From positions 1,860,001 through 1,924,000 of the forward strand of contig JAMXDE010000011.1 in assembly GCA_026770025.1 (NCBI GenBank): a DNA stretch of 64,000 nt. The letters run 5' to 3'. The translations under genes and the position numbers were made by a program. How positions within the stretch are numbered: the first letter of the stretch is position 1; every line of letters starts with the position of its first letter. Positions 19,977 through 30,416 of the stretch are shown piece after piece. The notes beneath the pieces are model-generated. The model saw only the letters and a list, made by a program, of their open reading frames with translations. It was not told the origin of the DNA and did no database searches. This DNA comes from Craspedostauros australis (Eukaryota; Bacillariophyta; Bacillariophyceae; Mastogloiales; Achnanthaceae).

Positions 19977-22673
19977 ATGCAGTCCAACACCACCGAGGCT
20001 CCGTCAGCATCGACTGCGCCTGTGTCACTTGATAAGCTCAATTGGAAACCGGTCTTTGATGACGAAGCTTTCTGGGAGAACGATATAGGAAACAGGGAGC
20101 TGAACAAGCGCTTGGCAAAGCAGATGGGCATCAAGGAACAAGCACGGAAGGAGTGGAATGAAACATTCGAGAGACTGTGGCACACCAGAACAATCGCGAA
20201 ACACATGGCGTGGTCGACCGAACGCGACAAATACAATTCGACCCTGCGACAGGAGTTCAAGCTTGAGCGTCACCAAAGCACGGGAAAATACTGGGACGAT
20301 CCTCTCCGGTCTTGGATCTACTGGGAAGCCATGGCAGTTCGAGCTTGGTGCTATATTCGCGGGAAGAATCCAAATAGGCTCCATGCTGATCTTGCCACCA
20401 TGCTCTGCGATGAGCTGGACAAGAAATGTGGACAACACAATGGTCTCAACAATATTTGTTGCATGGGTGCATATGGAGGCTGCTCATACTCATACTACGT
20501 TGGGACGATCTCGGTGTGGCACAAAGGAAAGGAATCACTGATTCCTGATGAAGTCCTCATCGAGAAACGAAAACCACGTGGAGACCAGAACAAGGTGCTA
20601 CTTTACGATTCCGGAATCGGTACCGGCAAGACCATCGAGCTCGCGGCGAGTGCATACTCGAGGGACGCGCCCATTACGTTCCTACTTGAGGCCGATGGTG
20701 ATATCAAAGAATCGATAGACATCCAGGAACGTCACACTCTCGCCCGAAACAAGCTCAAGGCATCTCTGGATGCCTGTTTTGTAGGATTGAAGCGGGTTAT
20801 CAGCACCATCTCACGGTCCGTCGCATTCTGGAACCATGAAACCGACGACAAGGACAATGTCACAGTCATTCTCAGCATCGATAACGCATCGAAGTGCCCA
20901 AACCTTGTCCGAGCAATCATCCACCAATACAGGGTTTTTGGTCATGTCCTTGGAGCATACATCATGAACAAATGCGAGGGTGAGCTCCCCAACGATGGAG
21001 TAAAGTCCAACCTCAAGGTGGCATTTTCCATTGCGGGTGCAGGTGTTCACAACTTTGCTGTAGGATCCATCCCTTCTCACTATGAGTGTCACACACCGAC
21101 CGCACTGGTGGTGAAGAAACGACTCTACGGGCATCTGCGACAGAAACGTCCCATGACAGAGAGAGAGCGAGAGTGCATCCCCAAGTACGATGAGGCGGCC
21201 AAACATCCTCTCTTTGGTCCCATGGCGAAAAATCCGAGAATGATGTCCATCCTCCTGGATTTGCTATCCGACAGATATTACTTCTTCAAGAACCAACATG
21301 ATCACGAAAGGATTGTTCGAATTGTCCTCGAGAAAGTCATGTGTTGCGGCAGCATGAAAGAGCTGCGGAAGGACCCAGAAACACTCATCCAGATGGCGTC
21401 ACAGACACTTGCTACTCTCCTCTTCCAGCGCGAGTTCGCGATGACCGGCACTGCAGATGAGATCGCTCGAGTCGCAACCAGCTTGGATTATGGTATCCAG
21501 TTCGCTACATTCGAGAAGAACACGATCCCAATGCGCCGCCTTGTTGAAGACTCTGGCCTGGTGACACCGGCCCGGCTTCCGCCATTGGAGAAAGGATGGG
21601 GACGAGGACCAGACCCAAACGAGGAGTACACCATCCGGGTATCACAACCATTCCAAGTTGACAAGGCAATGAAGCTACTCTGCATCTGGTTGGTGCAACA
21701 CGGAAAGACATTGGACCATCCACGTCCCTACCTTGATATCTGGCCATTGGCTTTTGAAGCGTTGGCCCCGCAGCTCATCAGCTGCGCCATCGGAGGAGCC
21801 ATGACCGTTGCACAAGAAGACCGGAAGGACGTCAAGTCGATCTTGATGGACACACTCAACATGTACGTCTCACCTGCGTCGATCGACCACGCTGATAGCG
21901 AGGGAGAGGAGTTATGGGATGGGCTCAGAGGAGTAATCCCGGTGTCGGTGGTCTCCGATCATGCGATGAAGTCCACACACTTCCACATATGCACGATGCG
22001 AATATCGAGAGCTGACGAAGACGGTAGCGACGGATATGAAAGTGAAAGCAGCACTGAAGACGCCGAGCATCAACCACCGACAGACTTGATAAGTCCTGGC
22101 GAAGCCACAACCTCTGCAAAAATGGAGGATCGTCAAGTCAGAGATGATTCAGGTGTATCGGTAAGAGATACCTTGGTGATCGATGAGGAAGTGACGGCCT
22201 CGCTTCTCAGTCTCAGAGCTGCATGTTCCAACATCCCATCTACTTCTTTCTATCCGCCGCTCACCACTGTGGTACAAGAGGATAGCGATCTCATCGATGG
22301 ATCCGTTTCGTTCGTCGGTGGCAAGCGAGATGCGAATGGCCAACTCAAGGACCTACAAGTGTACACCATCTGCACCATCGCCAAGAATTACTTCGGCGCA
22401 CGCGATGAAGACCTGCCAGAGATATGCGAAAAGAAGCGGAGAATGGCAGAATATATTCTGCCATTTGGCAAGAATCGATGGTATTGCGTGATGAGTCGCA
22501 AGAAGACATGTCCCACTGAGCAACCGGTATTTGGTCCTGATGAACCGCTGTTGGTGTCATTTCCGGTCGATCGTTCGCCCATGCTAAGTGAGTACATGAC
22601 GATGTTGGATGATACGTGGAATCCGCACGCACGCCATGAAAAATATGGTACTACGATTATAATGACAGCCTGA
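19977..22673 (+). CDS. P-loop NTPase-like protein, copy B
   Basis: 898 residues from the ATG at 19977; an earlier GTG at 19911 is less likely. A Ser/Thr-rich start is followed by a charged helical N-terminal domain, then a Walker A loop S-G-I-G-T-G-K-T (residues 212-219), a Walker-B-like strand ending in I-D-N-A-S (Asp near 302), an S-I-A-G-A-G...G-S segment near 352-366, and a long C-terminal half with an acidic Ser-rich patch near 690-730. Nucleotide binding is supported by the motifs. Biological role is not recognised. Resemblance to the NTPase module of Crinkler/RHS proteins is a hypothesis from motif order. Compared with copy A it stops about 25 codons earlier, because the shared downstream sequence has an in-frame stop here. 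The convergent dehydrogenase gene follows 430 bp downstream. Confidence 0.85.
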   Translation: MQSNTTEAPSASTAPVSLDKLNWKPVFDDEAFWENDIGNRELNKRLAKQMGIKEQARKEWNETFERLWHTRTIAKHMAWSTERDKYNSTLRQEFKLERHQSTGKYWDDPLRSWIYWEAMAVRAWCYIRGKNPNRLHADLATMLCDELDKKCGQHNGLNNICCMGAYGGCSYSYYVGTISVWHKGKESLIPDEVLIEKRKPRGDQNKVLLYDSGIGTGKTIELAASAYSRDAPITFLLEADGDIKESIDIQERHTLARNKLKASLDACFVGLKRVISTISRSVAFWNHETDDKDNVTVILSIDNASKCPNLVRAIIHQYRVFGHVLGAYIMNKCEGELPNDGVKSNLKVAFSIAGAGVHNFAVGSIPSHYECHTPTALVVKKRLYGHLRQKRPMTERERECIPKYDEAAKHPLFGPMAKNPRMMSILLDLLSDRYYFFKNQHDHERIVRIVLEKVMCCGSMKELRKDPETLIQMASQTLATLLFQREFAMTGTADEIARVATSLDYGIQFATFEKNTIPMRRLVEDSGLVTPARLPPLEKGWGRGPDPNEEYTIRVSQPFQVDKAMKLLCIWLVQHGKTLDHPRPYLDIWPLAFEALAPQLISCAIGGAMTVAQEDRKDVKSILMDTLNMYVSPASIDHADSEGEELWDGLRGVIPVSVVSDHAMKSTHFHICTMRISRADEDGSDGYESESSTEDAEHQPPTDLISPGEATTSAKMEDRQVRDDSGVSVRDTLVIDEEVTASLLSLRAACSNIPSTSFYPPLTTVVQEDSDLIDGSVSFVGGKRDANGQLKDLQVYTICTIAKNYFGARDEDLPEICEKKRRMAEYILPFGKNRWYCVMSRKKTCPTEQPVFGPDEPLLVSFPVDRSPMLSEYMTMLDDTWNPHARHEKYGTTIIMTA

Positions 22674-23586
22674 TAGTCGGGGGTTGGCTGGGGAAGGTGA
22701 AATTAAAGAAGATAGTAGCCCTATTGTCTGGGCGATAGCAACGGATCAGAGGGTGATACACTTCGTGCGAGGAAGGCCATTGACGATGTGGTGGCGCTGT
22801 CGTCAGCATGCATGTCGTGCTAGCATTTGTACGGCATGGTGGGAATATCTAAATATACATCATGATGATCAGTCATCGTGCTCATTTTCATTATTTTGGC
22901 CCTAATTTCAATGGAAAACCGACTGTTGCAGACAGCGCGACACCAACGTCCACCGTTCTCTCCAAACAATGTCACCGCTGCCGCTTTCCGATGACCCCTC
23001 GCCACAGCGACGATCGATGGCTTTTGCGTTCCTGTACACCTTCATTCTTCCATCCGGTATCCGTTGTCCGTTCTGCATGCTGCATGTCCCGCTCCCTTCT
23101 TTCCACCTAACACTTCAAACCAGAGCTCATTCCACCATCCACCACCACGTTCGTACCGGTTGTGTAGCTCGACTGCAGTGGGCTCAGGAGGTACGACACA
23201 GACTGAACCACCTCGGCGATGCTACCCAGCCGCTTCATTGGAACGCCGCTGATCTTGTTCCGCGCCACCGTCGCCGCATCATTCGCGAAGTACGGAGACG
23301 CACAATCGGCATGCAGCTCATTCTGACGATCCCACATGTATCCTGGACCGATGAGTGCGGGAGAGATGGCATTGACGCGGATGCTGTGCGGTGCCAGATC
23401 TTTCGATGATGACACGGTCATTGCCAGCACCGCCGCCTTGGATGATGCGTACGCGATCATTGCTGGCGTTCCTCGCAATCCAGCGACGCTGGCGGTGTTG
23501 ACGATGGCATAAGAGGATTGTTGGCCTTGTTGGCCTTGCTGAGCTTGTTGCTTGGTCATCTGTCTGGCGACGCGCTGGAGGACCAT
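20820..23586 (+). repeat. Segmental duplication, copy B
   Basis: Matches 1-2785. Copy B continues beyond both ends of the match: upstream into the N-terminal half of the NTPase-like gene, and downstream into the 5' half of the dehydrogenase, so it is the more complete copy. Confidence 0.85.
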
Positions 23587-24009
23587 GAACATGCCGGTGA
23601 CGTTGATGTCGAGGACGCGTCGGAAATCGTCGACAGGGTAATCCAACGTTGGCGCGATCTGTCCTTGGTAGCCGGCGTTGTTCCAGAGGAAGTGGATCCC
23701 ACTGGGGAACTTGTCCACGGCCTGCTGGATGGCACCGTTGACGCTTTCTTCGCTGGTCACATCGCACGTGATGGAAATGAAACGAGCGTCGTTGTTGCCA
23801 TCATCAATGGATGCCTTCGTTTCTTCCAGCGTTTTGGTGTTGTTGTCGAGCGCAACGACGTTGCATCCTTGACGGTAGAAGTACTGGCAGCCTTCGCGAC
23901 CGAACTGTCCTCCTGCGCCCGTAATGACGATGGTCTGGTTGTCGAAGGATGGATCCTTGAGAAATGGTCTGGGCTGATCCGCTTTTATTCTCTCCGCTGC
24001 GTCTGTCAT
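23107..24009 (-). CDS. Short-chain dehydrogenase/reductase (SDR)
   Basis: 300 residues from the ATG at 24009; the frame stays open upstream to 24210, but the added residues look like a 5' leader. The Rossmann motif T-G-A-G-G-Q-F-G lies near residue 34, D-V near 85, W-N-N-A-G near 115, the catalytic Y-A-S-S-K near 190, and the C-terminal V-V-D-G-G at the end. This is a classical SDR: NAD(P)-dependent oxidation or reduction of an alcohol or carbonyl. The substrate cannot be read from sequence. There is a short Gln-rich insert (Q-Q-A-Q-Q-G-Q-Q-G-Q-Q) before the active site. A truncated copy lies at 2306-2785. Confidence 0.93.
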   Translation of the reverse strand: MTDAAERIKADQPRPFLKDPSFDNQTIVITGAGGQFGREGCQYFYRQGCNVVALDNNTKTLEETKASIDDGNNDARFISITCDVTSEESVNGAIQQAVDKFPSGIHFLWNNAGYQGQIAPTLDYPVDDFRRVLDINVTGMFMVLQRVARQMTKQQAQQGQQGQQSSYAIVNTASVAGLRGTPAMIAYASSKAAVLAMTVSSSKDLAPHSIRVNAISPALIGPGYMWDRQNELHADCASPYFANDAATVARNKISGVPMKRLGSIAEVVQSVSYLLSPLQSSYTTGTNVVVDGGMSSGLKC

Positions 24010-25201
24010 TTTCGTCTTCAGTCTTTGGTCTTCAGTTGTGAAAGGTGTTCGAGGATGGAAGCTTGGTTTCGCGTTGATACGTGTTGATGTGATTTGATGT
24101 GAGTTGCTGCGAATTGTGGGAGGTGTTGAGTAGCTGTGCTGTTGTGCTGTCTGCCTCCAATCCATCAATAAATGTGTGGAGACAGTCGCCGACGAGAAGG
24201 CCAATTTCAAAGAGGTGTCACCTCGGAAATGACGGTGGTGATGGTGTTGATGGTGTTGATGTCAAGGATACGGTGGAGTGCCCCACAGAAGTACGCAGAA
24301 CAAAGAGCGGAGCGGAATACGATTGAGATCGCAGAGGAGAGAAGCAGCTGTGGGTGGTGTGTGCCATGTCGTTGCTTCGAAGCGTCGAGTGGCATCTGTC
24401 AAACTCCGTCCTGGATTCCATCGTTTCGCGGGACTGACTGAATGATCGCGTTGAAACAGCGTTGACACCCAAGATACTATTTGAGTCACGGTGCAATCTT
24501 CTTTCTGGCGCTTCTTCTTTTTCTTTCTTTCTCCCAAGTTCTTGTTCTCGCATCTTCCTCAATTCGCTTGTCATGCGAATGTGGCTATTCGTGAAGTTGC
24601 ACACTGCCTCCCCTTTGCTGCACCCACACACACTTGTGCAACACTTCTCGTCTCTCTTCCTCTCTCTGTCGTCGCCGTCGTCGCTGTTGGTCTCTCTCTC
24701 TCTCTCTCTCTCTTGTCAATACAACAACAAACACACAAGACAACAGTAGAGAAAAAACGAAAGGTGGTGTCTGTTGTTGACAGCGTCTCCTCTCTTGACA
24801 ACCGATCAACAATCTCTGCCTGGTTGGGTCGGTTGATGTGAGTTGACACCCAAGTGATTCGCACGTGCTCCACTTCACTTCACCTCATTTGATTTTGGTC
24901 TGCTTTGGCCTCGACACCACACATCAGCTCTCGCTTCCACAATTTAGAAGCCATCAACTGCACCATCGATCATCGCAACCATTCCGCTCTCTGACCACGT
25001 TAGGCAAGCGGAGAGAGAGAGAGTTGGCATCGGAATCGTCTCATAAAAGCTCTGACATACAGACACAAAGAGACACGATAAGACAGAAACCAACAACAAC
25101 ATCAACAGCAACGAAACGCCAAAGCGAGACAAATAAGACAACGCAAAGCAAAAACAGCCCCACCAACACTACACCAACACGAATAGCACCACCCAGCTCA
25201 C
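24010..25201. other. Divergent intergenic region (SDR / lactonase)
   Basis: 1.2 kb between two divergently transcribed genes, so it should hold both promoters. It contains a TC dinucleotide run at 24691-24713. The 25000-25200 part is A/C-rich and resembles a 5' leader of the lactonase. No gene seen. Confidence 0.5.
24691..24713. repeat. (TC)n microsatellite
   Basis: Simple dinucleotide run in the divergent promoter region. Confidence 0.95.
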
Positions 25202-27482
25202 ATGGTGCACCACATCTCCCACAGCTCCAGTTCTGTGTCAACCGTTTCGAACAGCCATGAAACTGTGAAAAGCGGCCATCCCCGTCACCGCGGATATCAT
25301 CCATCATCTAGCAACGTGGACGAAGAGGACCAGCTCTTCTTCGTGACCAGCTACTCGGACTTCGACAAGCTAGGTGAGTGACATCGTGGACTGCACAGTC
25401 ACCCAAGTTCATTGCTGCTGGTTGCGCACGGCTCCTTGCGACTGCGCTTTCCTCTCTTCCTCCACACGATGCATTGCGTTGTGGTTGCGGTTGTGGTCGT
25501 GGTTGATGAAGTACAGGTGTCGCCGTCGAAGAACACGGAACAAAGAACACGAACAACGCGAACGCCTTCTTGTCCTTTCTCCACGACGGACCGAACAGAT
25601 CCTCTCTGCACATGGGTGCTCCTCCATCTCACCCATCCATCCCATCTCATCGTTTCCCATTGCGCTAATCCGATCCACGCACCAACACCAACACCACCAT
25701 TACTACTCGCATGATGCATTGATGATGATGCACTCGATCATTCTCTCAACACCGATTTGCACACCCTCGTCCATCAGCCCACGGTCCTCGAGGCACCCAA
25801 GCGCAGCACTCGTTGTACATCTACCGCTTCGATCCAGCCGACGGCAGTCTCGTCCTCCTCAACGTCCAAGGCGATGCCGTCTTGAACCCCGCCTTCACTC
25901 GGTACCATCCCAAGCACAATGTCGTCTACACCTGCACCGAAGACATCGAAGAGGAAGGTCTGATCTACGCATACCAAATCCAATCAGATGGGCAGTTGCA
26001 GCAGCTCGGCGATCCTATCGGCGCCGGTGGAACCTCGACATGCTACCTCACAATCGACAAAGATCAGCAACACCTGCTGGTTGTCAACTATTGGGACTCC
26101 ACCCTTTCCGTCATTCGCATCAACGAAGCAACGGGAGCTCTGGAAGGCCCGGTACGTATCCATCACATCGAATGGCACCATTCCCATACCGCAGCAGTCT
26201 TCAGACCACAGAACGATCACTCACACGGCCAACCAACATTCCACGACACCTCATTTTCTCATCCACCCCTTTTTCATGTTCCCAAATCCACCTCTCAATT
26301 CAAACCTCTCTTCTACATAAAACGCAGATCAAGTCCATGTACGATCCCAAGCATGGCAAGAAGATGGTGGCATCAGCGAAAAAGGATGGCGGAGCCAACC
26401 ATTCCTGCAACGATGCTTCCACCATCCAGCAACGGCAGGCCGATCCTCACTCGCATGCGTTGGTGCTGGATCCGTTCGTTGGGACCGTGGCGTACGTTCC
26501 TGATTTGGGAAAGGACGTCATCCGCGAATTCCTCTACGATCGCACAGAGGGAAAGATCGTGCATGAATCCAACATGCTGCCATCTGGGCTGTGCACGGGA
26601 CACCCCGACGGCCCGAGGTACCTGGAGTTCCATCCGCAATACAACGTTGCCTACGTCGTCAATGAGCTCAGCTCCACAGTGGCAGTGTTCGAGGTCGATC
26701 GCGATCTGCTCCAAGAAATGGACGCGGCGGCACGCAACCGCGAGGATATGACTAGATTCAAGGGACGCAGCACCTTGCGCCTCATCCAATCCATCAGCAC
26801 TCTGCCGCCCGCATTTCCCAAAACGATGAACACCTGTGGACGCATTTGCGTTCACCAATCCGGCGGTTTCGTCGTGGTAAGCAATCGCGGACACCAATCC
26901 ATCTGCGTGTACAAGGTGAAGCGCAGGAAGCAAGGTCGGTTGGATCTGGTCGGGCATTTCCACACGCGAGGCGACACACCAAGGCACTTCCAGTTCGATC
27001 ATTCTGGACAGTACCTTCTGGTTGCCAACCAGGACACGGATTCTGTCGCCGTCTTCTCCTTCAATCTCAGCACGGGCCGCATCCAGTACACGGGCAACGA
27101 GTACAGCGTTCCTTCCCCCAACTTCGTCTGCTGCTGTCCTGTGTATCCCCTCATGGATGTGGACGAAGAGAGTGTCGATGAAGGCGTGCCGGCAGTGGCG
27201 TCGGTTGACACGGCTGAGGAGGAGCTGGCTGCGACATCCTTGCGCCACTCCCGACATCCCAGCTTGGTGATGCGACACAAAGCATCCGATGACGGCGGCG
27301 AAACATCCGACAGCGACGATTCCACATTTCGGGCTCATCGCCGACCAAAGCCGAAGGCGCGCACAGCACCGGCATCAGTGCCAGGGCCACCTTCTGTCTC
27401 TCATCCTTCGCTGGAGGAGGAATTGGAGCAAGCTCGGCGAGAGATCGAGCAGTTGCGGCGATTGCTGGAAGCGAGCAAGTGA
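25202..27482 (+). CDS. Lactonase-family seven-bladed beta-propeller protein
   Basis: Three exons: 25202-25373, 25778-26151 and 26328-27482 (introns of 404 and 176 bp, GTGAGT and GTACGT donors), giving 566 residues. Exon phases match (1, then 0), and the joins rebuild the family start (F-V-T-S-Y...L-Y-I-Y-R-F-D). Repeated blades contain motifs such as N-P-A-F-T-R-Y-H-P, P-R-Y-L-E-F-H-P, and D-T-P-R-H-F-Q-F-D-H-S-G-Q-Y-L-L-V-A-N-Q. The family (Pgl/YkgB type, Pfam Lactonase) includes cytosolic 6-phosphogluconolactonase of the pentose phosphate pathway and carboxymuconate cyclases; which activity applies is not decided by the sequence. No targeting signal is seen. An unusual C-terminal tail of about 110 residues is charged, Ser/Pro-rich and ends in a predicted coiled coil (L-E-E-E-L-E-Q-A-R-R-E-I-E). 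Confidence 0.88.
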
Positions 27483-28219
27483 TGCTGCAAACCATCTAGC
27501 TCGTACGAGGATGGAGCGAAAGAATATTTTGGATGGGCGGGCGCATGAATGTTTGCGTTGGATGTGTGGATTAGTAGAGATTGAAGAGAATCGGAATGCG
27601 AGGCCGAGTGGAGCAGCATCAACCATGATGTGCGCAATCGTATGCAGTGGTGAACCCGACCACCGAGAATTACTTAAATGAAGCTATTAGAGTGTTAGGT
27701 TTTAGGTGAGGTCAGGTTAGCAGTACGTACATCTCTCTGGCTTCCGAGGGTTGGATTGAGTAGTTGGCCTCTTGTTAGTCGGCCGAATCAGTAGTGTGAA
27801 TAAGTACCATATGATTGGTATATGCATATTATATACGTAGTACATTGAATCGAATCGGAACCAGAAATCTTGATGAGAAACTCGAAAAGATCCACAACGA
27901 AGCGAAGAAACACACAACGAGGTTCGCTTGCGTGAGAAACACGCCCACACCTCCACCATCTGCTTCGCGTCCCTGCGCAGCAACTCCTTGACTCTCTGTC
28001 CTTCTGGTGATCTTCCTTCTCCTTTTCCGACCCATTGCCCCATTTTCAGAGCAGGTGTGATCATACCCATACTCATACTAAAATAGATCGCATTGTATTC
28101 TACTTGCAGACTTGCGATTGTGCATATAATAAATACATTGTATAACACCGAGCACAAAGCACAACATCAGCCACAATCATAGCTGAAGCAAGAGGACTCC
28201 AGCAGAAACGATCGCCACC
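27483..28219. other. Intergenic region, no gene seen
   Basis: AT-richer spacer between two plus-strand genes. The ATG at 28220 sits in a good eukaryotic context (GCCACCATG). Confidence 0.5.
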
Positions 28220-29567
28220 ATGTCGGAATCCACGAACCCCCCAAGCACGAAGAGCAAGGAGCTGAAGGACATCCAGGAGAAGATGACCGCGGCCGCCGCC
28301 ATGCTGCAGGGCGTCGCGAAGCCAGTGCTGGACGTGATCACGTTCCTGCTGCCCAAGATCATCAACTACACGATGATCGCCTACGTGTCGTTCAAGAAGC
28401 TGCCGCAGAATGTGATGAACTTCCTGATCGGGTTCGTGTTCTGCTTCTTCGGTGGTCTGTACCCGGTCCTCTTCGCGGCCGTCCAAGCTGCGGAGTACGG
28501 TGGCCGCAAGACCATCATGGAGGCCGTCTCGGACCTCGCCAACGAGGCGCTGACGATCATTGAGGAATCCAAGAAGGACGACGAACTGGACGAGGACAAT
28601 GACGGCAAGGCCGACACCTCCCAGCTCTCCGGACAGGACTACATGAAGCGCAAGACCCTCCTCGTCATCCGCAAGATGAATCCGGAGAAGATCGACAAGG
28701 CCATGACCAACATCTACCGCGTGTGGTTGGCCGTCGCCGCCGTGCTCACCATCGAATTCGCCCGGGCCATCTCGATGGCGCTCGCTATTTCCGACTTCCT
28801 CAAGAAGCCCATCGATCGCTTCGTGGCACCGACAATCCAGAAGGCCGTGCCGGATGATTACGACAAATGGGTTCCTGTCATTTGTGGATGGTACGATTCG
28901 CGGTTGTGGCGGCCTTGTTCATGTTGCTTGTGATGATGTCGATGGTGATTCATTGAGTGTTCATTTGTTTGTGGGAGCACTCGTGTGAATTCATGCAGAC
29001 CAAAACAACTGCTTGAGTTGGCTTGAGTTGAAGGAGAGGACTCTACTCTATTTTATTCTACTTCGCTCTCTTCTCTGCGGCATTTGGATTTCGCTTGACG
29101 CAATCACCATGTTGCAATGAAAAACATCTGGAATTGAACTATCGGTTTCTCACGCTGCTGCTGTCCTCATTGTATTCATTTCTGGCATCCGCACATGATG
29201 AATGGCTTCCCTCGATCGGCGCAAATATTCCTGCAGGGTGACCAAGTCCATTGGAATGTCCATCGCCTGGTACATCCAAACGGTTCGATCTGCATTCGCG
29301 TCCGCGCTCGTGGGCGGACTCATGATGGCACGCGCCACCTACCTTGCGTTGCAGCATCGCGACATCAAGCTCGGCGGTCTGATCAAGGACAACCACGAGG
29401 ATTCCGCGCTCGACGAGGGTCTCTCGTATGTCTTCGCCGCCCTTGGATTCTTCTTCCAATTCAAGATCGGTTTCCGCATGCCAGCGCCGTTCAACATCCT
29501 CCTCTTCCCCTTCCAGTTCCTCGAGACCTACATGCGATGGACCATCACCAAGGCGAGCGGGCAGTAA
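28220..29567 (+). CDS. Multi-pass membrane protein of unknown function
   Basis: Two exons, 28220-28890 and 29237-29567, separated by a 346-bp intron. The split Trp codon (TG|G) joins V-I-C-G-W to V-T-K-S-I-G. The protein has 333 residues. Hydrophobic segments lie near residues 35-60, 70-95, 165-190, 225-250 and 280-310, so it is likely an integral membrane protein. Between the second and third is a hydrophilic loop with D-E-D-N-D-G-K-A-D, which resembles the start of an EF-hand calcium loop but lacks the acidic residue at position 12. The C terminus keeps a conserved-looking F-K-I-G-F-R-M-P...F-P-F-Q-F-L-E-T-Y. There is no signal peptide. I do not recognise the family. Confidence 0.82.
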
Positions 29568-30416
29568 ATGGGTTGCTCTCCTCCGCACTCTGCGTACGCA
29601 CACTCATTATATCGTATTATACGTGTGTGCATCCGTACGCATGAGAAGAATATTCGGGAGTATGGTATGTGGTTTCAAGAGAGTGGGATGTCAGCCTGGC
29701 AACATGTCAACGGAAATGCAAAAGTAACATCGGGTTTCGCGAACATTACATAAAAAATATACATAATAGTATTCTGCATGGTGCTCTTTGAGCGTGGATT
29801 ATTACAATACCATACTGACATTGCTCTCTATGCTCTTCCATACTCGTATTGCGAGCATCTGAGGCTCGTGTGGACTCGTATAGTAGGTTGGGGAAGACAT
29901 CGAACAGATTGCATTCTGCATGAATCCGAATGAGCTTCCGCTCCTCCCGTGTTGCACGTTTGAGGCTCCAAGAGGCGTTTCCAAACCTGCGTAATTGTCG
30001 TGTCTGTCTGTGGTCCGTGCCCGCCACGGTTCTCCCCCACGCAATTCCGCAAACACATGTCAAATGCGTCTTCCGATACTTTTCGTTCTTTTGCTCCTGC
30101 TGCCAGTTTCCTCTCCACCACGCACATCATCAGCCATCAACAACGAACCGCCGATCTGATTGAATTCCCGGATCACCGTTCGAGATACGAGTGACGTGTA
30201 GTATGGCAGGTCGTATCTTTCCACCATCTTGCACTTCCTCCACAAACGAGAGAGACCTGTTCGTTTCCTCCGATACCACGCTCACAATTCCAGAATCATC
30301 ACATTCTCAATCCATCCTTCCTGTGATCGAATGCCAGCAACAGTTGCAGCAACCTGATCAAGACACCGCACAATACTCGAATACTATAATATTATATAAT
30401 ATTACTCTACACAAAG
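29568..30416. other. Intergenic region with TATA-rich segment
   Basis: No gene seen. An A/T block (ATAATATTATATAATATTAC, 30386-30405) lies just upstream of the ATG at 30417 and may contribute to the decarboxylase promoter. Confidence 0.45.

Noticed and set aside
26373-27338. 321-codon open frame on the minus strand
   Set aside because: Antisense to the third exon of the lactonase, which has clear blade motifs.
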